This document shows, one piece after another, positions 1 to 7,786 of a stretch of DNA of 26,717 nt. The notes under the pieces were generated by a model. The model worked only from the letters and a program-made list of their open reading frames with translations. It was not told the DNA's origin and ran no database searches. This DNA comes from JADFNO01 sp965369945 (GTDB lineage: Bacteria; Planctomycetota; Phycisphaerae; Phycisphaerales; SM1A02). The position numbers were made by a program, and so were the translations under genes. Position 1 is the stretch's first letter. Every line of letters starts with the position of its first letter. The stretch spans positions 1 through 26,717 of the forward strand of contig CBDUST010000025.1 of NCBI GenBank assembly GCA_965369945.1. Reading direction: 5' to 3'.

Positions 1-2936
1 ACGTCGAGCGAAGCTGGAGAATCGTTTGGCAACGTTCCGAAGAAATCCAACGTGACCGGAGCTTCGGTCGGATTGAGTACGATGCCTGGTTCATAACACA
101 GCTTGTCGTCATCCGATTCAAGTAGGCTGTTCAGGTCACCGGAGTCGTAGAAGCCGCGGAACGCATTGAAGTCGTCGGGGCCAACGGCGCGGCCTTCGCA
201 TTCGTCGGGAATGCCGTTGCCGTTACGGTCAGTCGAGGTGCCGTTGGCGATGTCGCACGAATCCGGGAGCATGTTGAAGTTGCAATCGGTGTCGAGGCCG
301 GGCATGAAGTCGAAGCCGGTTGGCGCCCCCAGGTCGCTGTCGTGACCCATGACGTAGGAGCGGAGGAAGATGCCGGTATCGACGTCGAACTCGAAGATTC
401 TCGTGGTGTTGAGGTGGAGACCCCAGATGTCGAGATTGCCCTGGTCATCGTGACCTTTGCACAGCTCGATCTGAAACCGGCTCACGAAGACGTTGCCGGT
501 GGGCCCGAGGCGGAGACCCCATGGCCCGTTCAGTGTCAGCGCGGTATCCGTACCACCATTGTTGAACTGGCGCACGAAGGCGCCGGTCCGTCCGTCGAAT
601 TCGAGCACCTGATTGGTGTTGAAGCTGGCGACGAGCAAGTTTCCGTCGGGTTTGAAGATGAGTCCGCGCGGATCGTCCATCCCGCCGTTGTCACCCGCCT
701 GGACGAAGATATCGATGAACTGCCCCGTCGAGCCGTCGTATCTCAGGACCGTGTCGTTGACGTCCTCGCTTGCGACGTAGAGGTTGCCGTCGGCCCCGAA
801 CGCAAGACCGAAAGGCGAATTGAGCCCGCCGGATTCTGAGGAGACGAAGGCGCCAAGAGACGCGCCGGTCCGCCCCTCGTAGCGCAGAACGCTGTGGTTG
901 TCACGGCTGGCGACGAACAAATCGTCGTTGGGCCCGAAGGTCATTCCAGTTGGGTAATCCAATCCGCCGGCTCCTGCTTCAACGAAGTCGCCGACGAACT
1001 CGCCCGCCGCGTTCAGTTGGACCACACGATCGTCGTCGCTGCTGATGAGAATACGACCATCGACGGTAATGATCAGATCGTTTCCGTTGTTGATGACGTC
1101 CGACTCGGACGCCTTGACCAGCGCCCCGCTGACCGCGTGGAACTCCTTGGCCGTCCCGCCCGAATCATAGTTTGCGATCCACACGTTGTGCGCCCCGCCC
1201 AGCGCGTCCAGATCGTTGATGCCGTCGTCGTCGCAGTCTTGGCAGGAATCGAGCACGATGTTGCGGTCCACATCCAGCGACATATCCGCCCGAATCTGGT
1301 TGTAGTCGGACCCACCGCTGCCGTCGCAATCAGCTTCACATTCATCAGGTATAGCGTTTCCGTTGAGATCGAAACTGTTGCCAAGTACGATATCCAGATC
1401 ATCGGGGATCTCGTTACCGTTGCAATCAGCTTCACATTCGTCGGGGATGGCGTTGCCGTTGAGGTCGGCGCTGATACCGGAAGAGATGTCGAGCGTGTCG
1501 ATGACGCCGTTGCTATTGCAATCCTCACATTCATCCGGCACGCCGTTGCCGTTGAGGTCTTCGCTCTCGCCGTCGAGAATCTCCTGCTGATCATCCACAC
1601 CGTTGTCGTTGCAATCGTGAATCAGGCAGTCGATCTGACTGAAGTAGTCGCGCATCACATCTTGGATAATCGCGTGGATACGCAGGTCGGTGTTGGCGTT
1701 CCCGCCGTTCCTTGTCTGGCTGCAATAGCTCATGATCGTGCCGCGCTCGGTTGGGCCGCACAGGTCGTCGCACGTATCGATGAGGTAATCGTGGGAGTGA
1801 ACTGCGGCGAAGTTATGGCCCAACTCGTGGGCGGTGACGTGAATGTCATAATGAAACGCGCTGGGCGCGTCGGGATTTGGGAAAAACCCCAGAGCATAGC
1901 CAACGACGGAGTAGCCGAAGTCGCCGCACAGAGAACCGAGCCAGGCAGCGCCGCCGTAAGGCATGTTTCGTCGGCCGGAGAAGAACTGGGCAGCGTCACG
2001 TTGCACTTCACCCATATTGTCGTTCCAATACTCGCGGAACGCTGACAGCGGGCTCTCTTGGTTGAACAGATCGTCCTCGGTATCCCACACCCGAACGAAC
2101 GTCAGCACGATGCGGGCATTCGTGTCGCGCAGATAGATGTCGCTTACCGCTGCGTACACCAGCGTTACGTAATCGGCGACCGCATCAACGTCGTTAAATA
2201 GCTCGAACAGCTCGAAGTCGGTTTCCACCGCAAGCTCGATGACGTGCGGCGTTGGAGGGAGTGTGCCGCCTTGTGTCTCCACTGGGGCCCGCTCCGCAGC
2301 GAGTCCGGCCGTGTCCAAACCGCACAAGGCGACGCCCGGCGGCAAACTCACGACGGAATCTGATCGGAACACCGACAGCGATGTTCGCCCCGACGGAACT
2401 TGCGCATTCGCAACCGCTGATACCTGGTACTGCTGAATCCCTCCTCCCAAGTCGATGAAACCAATTGCGTTACCGCCGCTGAATCCCATGAACACATGCG
2501 AATTGGAGTAGCCGCGAACACGACCTCGATACATCGCAAGCCTCGAAGGACGGTAATCAAGCTCGACGTCCCCACCACCGGGCCGACCCAGAACGTAGCG
2601 TGTATCGGCGCGCGTCACCTCAAAGCGCTCAAGCTCTAGACTCACCTGAACGTTGCCCGGCAACGGGAACTGCTCAACGACCAACGACCCATCGGGCAAG
2701 GTTGACTCCAGCCAGTACCCGAGATCAACATCGACCGTGATCGCATTCACCTTCGGCTGATTGGTTTCAAGAGATGATGTCTCGGTAACCCGGGACGACG
2801 ACGTAGCCGAGAGCATGGAGGAATCGGATGAATCTCGATCAGATCGACTATCTGCGGCGAAGACGAACCCTCCCAACAGTGCCGCGACTAGAAAGATTCC
2901 ACTGGCTGAGGTCAGAATACGTTGACTGCGGCGCAT
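1..2936 (-). CDS. Secreted metzincin (M12-like) metallopeptidase with calcium-binding-type repeats and an NHL-like propeller; C-terminus beyond the left edge
   Basis: The reading frame is open from ATG at 2936 to the window edge, about 978 codons, with no stop seen. AGGAG lies 7 nt before the ATG. Residues 1-28 form a signal peptide (MRRSQRILT then a hydrophobic stretch ending near FVFAAD), and a probable propeptide follows. The catalytic domain holds the extended zinc motif HELGHNFAAVH (H370, E371, H374, H380) and a Met-turn TIMSYC (M402), which together identify a metzincin, likely reprolysin-like. Next come repeats ending in NGxPDECE (about residues 435-565), then about 250 residues with NHL-style propeller repeats (phrases such as GLAFGADGNLYVAS), then another DCNxNxxPDxCD/NGNGIPDECE repeat near the edge. 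The likely role is extracellular or surface proteolysis; the substrate is unknown. Peptidase class is confident, while the tail architecture is only partly visible. Confidence 0.9.
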   Translation of the reverse strand, partial: MRRSQRILTSASGIFLVAALLGGFVFAADSRSDRDSSDSSMLSATSSSRVTETSSLETNQPKVNAITVDVDLGYWLESTLPDGSLVVEQFPLPGNVQVSLELERFEVTRADTRYVLGRPGGGDVELDYRPSRLAMYRGRVRGYSNSHVFMGFSGGNAIGFIDLGGGIQQYQVSAVANAQVPSGRTSLSVFRSDSVVSLPPGVALCGLDTAGLAAERAPVETQGGTLPPTPHVIELAVETDFELFELFNDVDAVADYVTLVYAAVSDIYLRDTNARIVLTFVRVWDTEDDLFNQESPLSAFREYWNDNMGEVQRDAAQFFSGRRNMPYGGAAWLGSLCGDFGYSVVGYALGFFPNPDAPSAFHYDIHVTAHELGHNFAAVHSHDYLIDTCDDLCGPTERGTIMSYCSQTRNGGNANTDLRIHAIIQDVMRDYFSQIDCLIHDCNDNGVDDQQEILDGESEDLNGNGVPDECEDCNSNGVIDTLDISSGISADLNGNAIPDECEADCNGNEIPDDLDIVLGNSFDLNGNAIPDECEADCDGSGGSDYNQIRADMSLDVDRNIVLDSCQDCDDDGINDLDALGGAHNVWIANYDSGGTAKEFHAVSGALVKASESDVINNGNDLIITVDGRILISSDDDRVVQLNAAGEFVGDFVEAGAGGLDYPTGMTFGPNDDLFVASRDNHSVLRYEGRTGASLGAFVSSESGGLNSPFGLAFGADGNLYVASEDVNDTVLRYDGSTGQFIDIFVQAGDNGGMDDPRGLIFKPDGNLLVASFNTNQVLEFDGRTGAFVRQFNNGGTDTALTLNGPWGLRLGPTGNVFVSRFQIELCKGHDDQGNLDIWGLHLNTTRIFEFDVDTGIFLRSYVMGHDSDLGAPTGFDFMPGLDTDCNFNMLPDSCDIANGTSTDRNGNGIPDECEGRAVGPDDFNAFRGFYDSGDLNSLLESDDDKLCYEPGIVLNPTEAPVTLDFFGTLPNDSPASLD
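1326..1559 (-). repeat. Tandem 96-bp coding repeats (NGxPDECE calcium-binding-type units)
   Basis: Near-identical stretches recur at 1326-1370, 1422-1466 and 1518-1559. The first two are exactly 96 bp apart, which is 32 codons, and the third carries an in-frame 3-base shortening. They encode the DLNGN(A/G)(I/V)PDECE units of the peptidase. Asp/Asn-rich loops of this kind resemble thrombospondin type 3, dockerin or EF-hand calcium sites. The frame is kept, so this is protein repeat structure and not a CRISPR or mobile element. Confidence 0.8.
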
Positions 2937-2948
2937 TTCGCTGCTCCT
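2923..2948 (-). promoter_or_regulatory. Strong ribosome-binding site of the metzincin gene
   Basis: Read on the minus strand, AGGAG is followed by CAGCGAA (7 nt) and ATG at 2936. It fixes the start just ahead of the signal peptide. Confidence 0.7.
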
Positions 2949-3082
2949 GCCGTAACGAATAGTGGGGCGTGAACGCTACAGAGTACGTCCATGATGGCGG
3001 TCTTGCCAGAGGAATGTCGTCGAATTCTCCGCCCAAACCGCTGGGGCCAGCCCTACCCCACGCATTCTGCAGCTCCCGTCGT

Positions 3083-3113
3083 GTACGATTCAGTTGCCGG
3101 GAGGGAATCGTAC
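3083..3113. repeat. Perfect 9-bp inverted repeat in the divergent intergenic region
   Basis: GTACGATTC (3083-3091) and GAATCGTAC (3105-3113) are perfect inverted copies separated by 13 nt. They lie between the divergent metzincin and YdjM-like genes, about 40 nt before the probable start of the latter. This could be an operator, or a hairpin in the leader RNA. No T-tract follows, so a terminator is less likely. Nothing else was recognised in 2937-3155. Confidence 0.5.
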
Positions 3114-3155
3114 TGCACACGTTGACACCTGCTTCGTCAGACTAGGACAGCGCGT

Positions 3156-3719
3156 ATCGCCACAGTATTCACACATGCTTTCGTTGCTGTGGCCTTTGGC
3201 AAGGCCGCATTTCCGCGCAAGATGCCATGGACGTTCTGGCCGATGGCGATCGCGTGCTCAGTCTTGCCCGATCTGGATGTCGCCCTTCATGCCTATGGCG
3301 TGAAGTATGGCGATCCGTGGGGGCATCGAGGCATGACCCATTCGCTTACGTTCGCCGCTGTGCTAAGCCTCATCGTTGTGCTGTGGGTCTTCCGCAATCA
3401 TGCCAAGCGATTCAGTCGGCGATGGTGGGCACTCGTCACATTCTTCTTCGTCATCACCGCATCACACGGTTTTCTCGATGCGTTCACCGATGGTGGACTC
3501 GGGGTCGCGTTCTTCGCCCCCTTTGATAACACGCGATACTTCATGCCTTGGGATCCTCTGCGCGTGTCACCACTCGGCGTTCACGGCGTCTTTACACCGT
3601 ACTTTGCGCGCGTCATGCTCAGCGAATTACTGTGGGTGTGGCTGCCGATGCTCGTGATAACCGCGCCGATCATTTTGTGGCGCAGGTTGCTACATGTTTC
3701 GAGGAATCACGCTGCCTAG
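3156..3719 (+). CDS. YdjM/DUF457-type inner-membrane metal-dependent hydrolase
   Basis: The protein is about 187 residues with several hydrophobic helices, including segments near ALVTFFFVITASHGFL and ELLWVWLPMLVITAPIIL. It has the family's scattered histidine/aspartate motifs: THAF near the N-terminus, PDLD, HRGMTHS and HGFLDAFTDGG. These match the COG1988 YdjM (LexA-regulated) membrane hydrolase family; its biochemical role is poorly known. The first ordinary start is GTG at 3189, but that would cut off the conserved THAF segment. Upstream the frame is open to a TGA at 3123 and reads I-A-T-V-F-T-H-A-F. Homologues, from memory, begin M-A-x-x-F-T-H-A-F, so ATC at 3156 sits where Met should be, with AGGA 8 nt before it. 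I therefore place the start there. The gene ends tail-to-tail with the methyltransferase. Confidence 0.8.
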   Translation: MATVFTHAFVAVAFGKAAFPRKMPWTFWPMAIACSVLPDLDVALHAYGVKYGDPWGHRGMTHSLTFAAVLSLIVVLWVFRNHAKRFSRRWWALVTFFFVITASHGFLDAFTDGGLGVAFFAPFDNTRYFMPWDPLRVSPLGVHGVFTPYFARVMLSELLWVWLPMLVITAPIILWRRLLHVSRNHAA

Positions 3720-4756
3720 GTCGCGCTGGCCGGCGCTTCATATCCCTTGGGGCGTGCGCGTCGAGCCTTGAATATCGCCGTCGATTGGCCGACGGCTGCA
3801 CCTTCGCGGATCATACCGACGTCAATGATGCGCTCCCAGGCACTCTTGGCATGTACGGCTGAGTACTCGATGCCAATGGATCGTCGGCCCAGCGCGCGTG
3901 CGACAGTGCTGGTTGTGCCGCTGCCGAGGAATGGATCGAGCACAAGATCACCCTCGTTGGAACAGGCCTGAATGATGCGCTCCAGATATGCCTCGGGGAT
4001 CTGATTGTGGTGGCCGTGGCGGCGCTCTTTGTTGTTGCCCTGAACGCGCCCCCAATACTGGCCGTACCAAACATCCATCGGCACGCGCATTCCTTTGTTG
4101 TTCTGCTTGGCCATCGTCCGTGGATCGAAATAGACCGTCGCGCGGTCGGAGGGCTCGAGCACCGCGTCGGGGTTCCAGATGCGATCGTCGGGATTCTTTG
4201 CGAAGTGCAGCACATGGGCCTTGCTGAGAATGAACGAGCTGGTGCGGTTCTGGCCGAAACGGAAGTGCCAGATGCACCAGTTGATCATCGTCAACCCGCG
4301 GCGCTTCAGATGAAGGACGATCTCGGCCGCGGTATCGTCGGGGATATTGACCCACAAACTCCCATGCGGCGCAAGCGCGTCGATACATCCGTCCAGCCAG
4401 TCAAACGTCAGCCGTTCGTACTCGGCACGCGGCATCCCGTCATCCCACTCGTCGTACGGCACGTCCCAGTTGAACGGCGGATCGGCAAAAATCAGATCAA
4501 CACGGCCTTTGTCGGGCAGAAAAGCCAGCACGTCCCGACAGTCGCCGACGTAGACACACGTATCGGGATTGCCAGCTTGATGCTTGGGCTGCTTGGCGCG
4601 CGGGCGCTGCGGCTCGTGGCGTGGCACGCCGTCGCCGTAGAGCTTGATCTCAGCTTCGAGCAGTGCGTGCGCATTGCGCCGCATCGTGTGCGTACCACCG
4701 GTCGGCATCGCGTATCCGCCGGGACGATCAAAGTCGGTATTTTTCTTTTCAGCCAT
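3716..4756 (-). CDS. Solitary beta-class site-specific DNA methyltransferase (N6-adenine or N4-cytosine)
   Basis: The protein has about 346 residues from ATG at 4756 (MAEKKNTDFD). The frame continues upstream, but that part is Cys/Arg-rich and unlike coding sequence. Motif IV (DLIFADPPFNW, DPPF near residue 92) comes before the AdoMet-binding motif I (LDPFLGSGTT, near residue 274), the order of beta-class enzymes. Between them lies a probable target-recognition segment rich in aromatic and basic residues (GQYWGRVQGNNKERRHGHHN). It should transfer methyl from S-adenosylmethionine to a specific DNA site. No restriction endonuclease or specificity gene is adjacent, so it may be an orphan methylase with an epigenetic or cell-cycle role. 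The CcrM-type C-terminal extension is not evident. The recognition site cannot be read from the sequence. Confidence 0.9.
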   Translation of the reverse strand: MAEKKNTDFDRPGGYAMPTGGTHTMRRNAHALLEAEIKLYGDGVPRHEPQRPRAKQPKHQAGNPDTCVYVGDCRDVLAFLPDKGRVDLIFADPPFNWDVPYDEWDDGMPRAEYERLTFDWLDGCIDALAPHGSLWVNIPDDTAAEIVLHLKRRGLTMINWCIWHFRFGQNRTSSFILSKAHVLHFAKNPDDRIWNPDAVLEPSDRATVYFDPRTMAKQNNKGMRVPMDVWYGQYWGRVQGNNKERRHGHHNQIPEAYLERIIQACSNEGDLVLDPFLGSGTTSTVARALGRRSIGIEYSAVHAKSAWERIIDVGMIREGAAVGQSTAIFKARRARPKGYEAPASAT

Positions 4757-4886
4757 GGCTGCTTTGTATCTCCATGCACAGCATAGCGCCAATGGAGTCA
4801 CAGCGCAACCCCAACACGGTTTACGTTGGTTGAATCTTGAGCAAACCACACGTGCCGTCAGGTTACCCACAGCGGCCCGCCGCCGA

Positions 4887-7661
4887 TCACTTCATAGCGG
4901 GTCTGGTCTCGCTGAAGACGAGTCGTGTGCGATGCGGGGCGAATCCGTGCTCGTCGAAAATTAGAATCTCGTTTTCGCTGGCAAGCTCGAGCCAGGAGGT
5001 CGGCACATATAAGTAGCGCTGCGGTCCGACGGGCTTCGCTTCGGACGTAGCCGTGAAAAATCGCCCGAGGTTGTTGCCGTTGATGAAGACTTGGCCCTTG
5101 CTCAGCCCGGCGGTATCAAACCACACCGCGAGATCGGTCGATTTCAGCGTCACCGCAGCTCGCCACCAGCACGGAGCGCCTCGTCGTTGGCGAGCGCCGG
5201 TGCTCCCAATCGACTCAAACTCGTTGGACTTGGGGGGCTCCCATTTCGCATACGCCCAAGTGCCCGTGGCGGTGAGCGCTTCCAGACATTCGCACAACGT
5301 TGTGGCAGCAGCAATCTCTGATTGGGCCCCGACTTGTCGAGCATCCGGCGCGAATCGCAGAACGTTCTTACCTCGCTTGAACGCTTTGGTCGCGGCGGGG
5401 TCGATGAGCAGTTCCATCGACCGACCTCCGGTCGCCCCAGCGTAATATGCCAGAGGCTGATCATTGATCAGGAAGGTTCCACTGGCACCAGCGCCTTCTA
5501 CCTCAACAAGGATCGGTGTCTTCTTGGCGTGCGTGAACGTCCAGGTCAGTTGATCCTGAGCGCTGAGTTGCCCATGCGTTTGACCGGCGATGTAACCGCG
5601 AAGCGCGAACGGATCCACCGGTGCCTGTCGAACCCGCTGCGGCTTGATGCTTCTTAACGGCTTGACCTCGTAGATATGCCCAAAAAATCCCTTCCGTTCA
5701 CCCAGGTCGTTTCCCTCGGCAAACCGCCCCAGGTTGTCCACAAGCGCGACAATCGTATGCGGACCTTTGGTAAGCGACATCTCAAACGGTTTGCGCTGCG
5801 CCCCGCGCCCGACGCCAACGACGCGCCGCCAGTCGCCGTCAAAGAACAAATGCACGCGATCGGCTACATGCGGAAGGTGCAACCGGCGCTTGCGCGGCGA
5901 GGTAATCTTGATCTGTATTCGATACCAGCCGTACCCCAAAGAGGCGCCGCATTCAACCAGCGTGGCCGGTCCGTCCAAGGTCGCGTATCGGGCGGAGCTT
6001 CCCTCCAGATGCGCTGACGTCGGCGCCGCTTCCCACTCGGTTATTTTGAGCGCGGACGGCGTTCGGGAAGATTGTGCACCGGAAATCTTTACGAGCTTGG
6101 CATTTTTGGCGACCTTCCACGCGGGCGCAGATCCGTCCAGCGAAACCGGCGCACCTTCACGATCCAAACCACCGATGCCTCCGTACACCGCTTTGGAATC
6201 GCAGTATGCCGTGTCGATCTGCTGTTGATTACAGAACACGATGGTGATGCTCTTATGCTGTCGCACGAGCGGGGTCTTGCCGGCAGGCACGGTGGCCTCG
6301 AGCGAACTGCCGTCGATCGAAAGAATCGCCCGGGCTTTGGCGGGTCCTTGTAATACAAGGATCGAACGATCGATCAACGCAAACGGGCAAAGATTCGCAT
6401 AGTCCAGCCGCCCTCGCCCCCGCAGATCAACATCGAAGACGTACCAGCCCACGGATTGATCACCCAGATACACGGGTAAGCGAATCCCGTGATCCAACAG
6501 GAGCGTCGCTTCTCGCGGTCCGCCATCACTGAAGACGAATACCACGCGACCGGCCGCCCCACGAAGCGGCACGACCGATAGCGATCCTTCGCCGGATCTG
6601 GACCGGCCTGAGGAGTCGTTTGATGGATCAGTCTGGTCCAGCGTGATCGGGTGGTAATCCGGGTCGAGATCGGAAAAGAGGTCGCTGAAATCACGTGCGA
6701 ACGTCAACAGCCGCTTGATCAGGTTGTATTTCTGGCCGCGTGCACCGGCCTCGCCCAATGGAGCGCCGGGGGCGACTGTCGTAGCGGTGTAGCGATCAGC
6801 CACGCCGGCAACCCGCCCACCGAGAAAGCCGAAATTCGTGCCGCCGTGAAACGGTGAGACGATCGGCTGCGCGCCGGCCGCGAGCACCTGCGCGAGCCGA
6901 TGCAACAGGCCGGACGCTGATAGAGAATCCTCGCGAACTTCTCCCCACGTCTCGGGCGTCGCTGCCTGGAAAGCACTGACCAGCCGTGGTGCGTCTGGCT
7001 GCACGGAACGCAGTTGACGCAGATGAAGGAGCAGTTCATCGCGTCCGCGCCATGTGTCGATCGTGCCCGGCGACTCTTGCCAAAGATCGTTGGTGTTGAA
7101 GATCGGCACCTTGACGGCGTTTTCGCGGAGGTACCGTGTAATCTCCCGTAGATACTTGTCAGCCTGGAGTTGGTTGGAGCACAGCCACGCGTGCTCGCTT
7201 TGGACGAGCAGAATGGGGCCGCCGTCGGTCGCCTGAAGCCCGGATAGCTCGCCAAGGAGCTTGCGTAGGTAGGAACTCGCCCGCTCGAGAAACGGTTCAT
7301 TCGCCTGACGAAGAGCGACGTTCGGCATTTCCATCAGCCAGGCGGGTAGGCCACCAGCGTCGTAGCCGTCGGCAATGAACGGGCCCGGTCGAAGCACGAC
7401 CCACATCCCGGCGTCAGCACACAACTGAACAAAGCGGCGGACATCCGCTTGCCCGGAGAAACTGAAACGACCCTTGCGGGGCTCATGCAGCGCCCAAGGG
7501 CAGACCGTCTCGATCGTGTTCAGGCCTGCCTGGGCGGCCGCGGCGATCCGATCCACCCATGCATCCGCCGGGACACGGGCGTAGTGAATCGACCCGCCTA
7601 GAATCCAAATCCGTCGGCCGTCGATCAAGAAACTCTGGCTGTCGTAGGTCACACGAGGCAT
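4887..7661 (-). CDS. GH35 beta-galactosidase homologue, probably catalytically inactive
   Basis: From ATG at 7661 (MPRVTYDSQS) the protein has 924 residues. Upstream in-frame starts exist (7709, 7772) but add atypical sequence and would crowd the divergent gene. The GH35 barrel is clear: GGSIHYARVP, LNTIETVCPWALHEP, RPGPF, GGLPAWL, GGPILLVQ and FHGGTNFGF. C-terminal jelly-roll domains end with FINGNNLGRFF and GPQRYLYVP. The acid/base motif, normally Q-x-E-N-E-Y/F, reads QSEHAW, so Glu is Ala195 (158 from this start). The nucleophile motif, normally S/T-E-F before the W-G of DHWG, reads SAF, so Glu is Ala267 (230). The A-E pair in the family's C-A-E-W segment is also changed (ADGYDAGG). No signal peptide is seen. 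It may be a sugar-binding pseudoenzyme or have a changed chemistry. Confidence 0.85.
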   Translation of the reverse strand: MPRVTYDSQSFLIDGRRIWILGGSIHYARVPADAWVDRIAAAAQAGLNTIETVCPWALHEPRKGRFSFSGQADVRRFVQLCADAGMWVVLRPGPFIADGYDAGGLPAWLMEMPNVALRQANEPFLERASSYLRKLLGELSGLQATDGGPILLVQSEHAWLCSNQLQADKYLREITRYLRENAVKVPIFNTNDLWQESPGTIDTWRGRDELLLHLRQLRSVQPDAPRLVSAFQAATPETWGEVREDSLSASGLLHRLAQVLAAGAQPIVSPFHGGTNFGFLGGRVAGVADRYTATTVAPGAPLGEAGARGQKYNLIKRLLTFARDFSDLFSDLDPDYHPITLDQTDPSNDSSGRSRSGEGSLSVVPLRGAAGRVVFVFSDGGPREATLLLDHGIRLPVYLGDQSVGWYVFDVDLRGRGRLDYANLCPFALIDRSILVLQGPAKARAILSIDGSSLEATVPAGKTPLVRQHKSITIVFCNQQQIDTAYCDSKAVYGGIGGLDREGAPVSLDGSAPAWKVAKNAKLVKISGAQSSRTPSALKITEWEAAPTSAHLEGSSARYATLDGPATLVECGASLGYGWYRIQIKITSPRKRRLHLPHVADRVHLFFDGDWRRVVGVGRGAQRKPFEMSLTKGPHTIVALVDNLGRFAEGNDLGERKGFFGHIYEVKPLRSIKPQRVRQAPVDPFALRGYIAGQTHGQLSAQDQLTWTFTHAKKTPILVEVEGAGASGTFLINDQPLAYYAGATGGRSMELLIDPAATKAFKRGKNVLRFAPDARQVGAQSEIAAATTLCECLEALTATGTWAYAKWEPPKSNEFESIGSTGARQRRGAPCWWRAAVTLKSTDLAVWFDTAGLSKGQVFINGNNLGRFFTATSEAKPVGPQRYLYVPTSWLELASENEILIFDEHGFAPHRTRLVFSETRPAMK

Positions 7662-7786
7662 GGCCGCAAGTGTAGCCCGACCGTAGGTCGTGTGCCCAGC
7701 TATCCGCATCGCTATCGGACCTAAGCGTTTTTGTGCAACGCTGTATGACCTAGGGGCTACTGCTTGGTACAACTGTTAGTAAGCCC

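Noticed and set aside
1326..1559. Regular 96-bp repeats as a possible CRISPR array
   Set aside because: Repeats and the sequence between them are both coding and keep frame; they encode NGxPDECE protein repeats.
894..2045. 383-codon plus-strand open frame
   Set aside because: It lies opposite the metzincin gene. Its product is Val/Asp-rich with no family motif, while the other strand holds a signal peptide, zinc motif and repeats.
4007..4786. 259-codon plus-strand open frame
   Set aside because: It is antisense to the DNA methyltransferase, which has full catalytic motifs.
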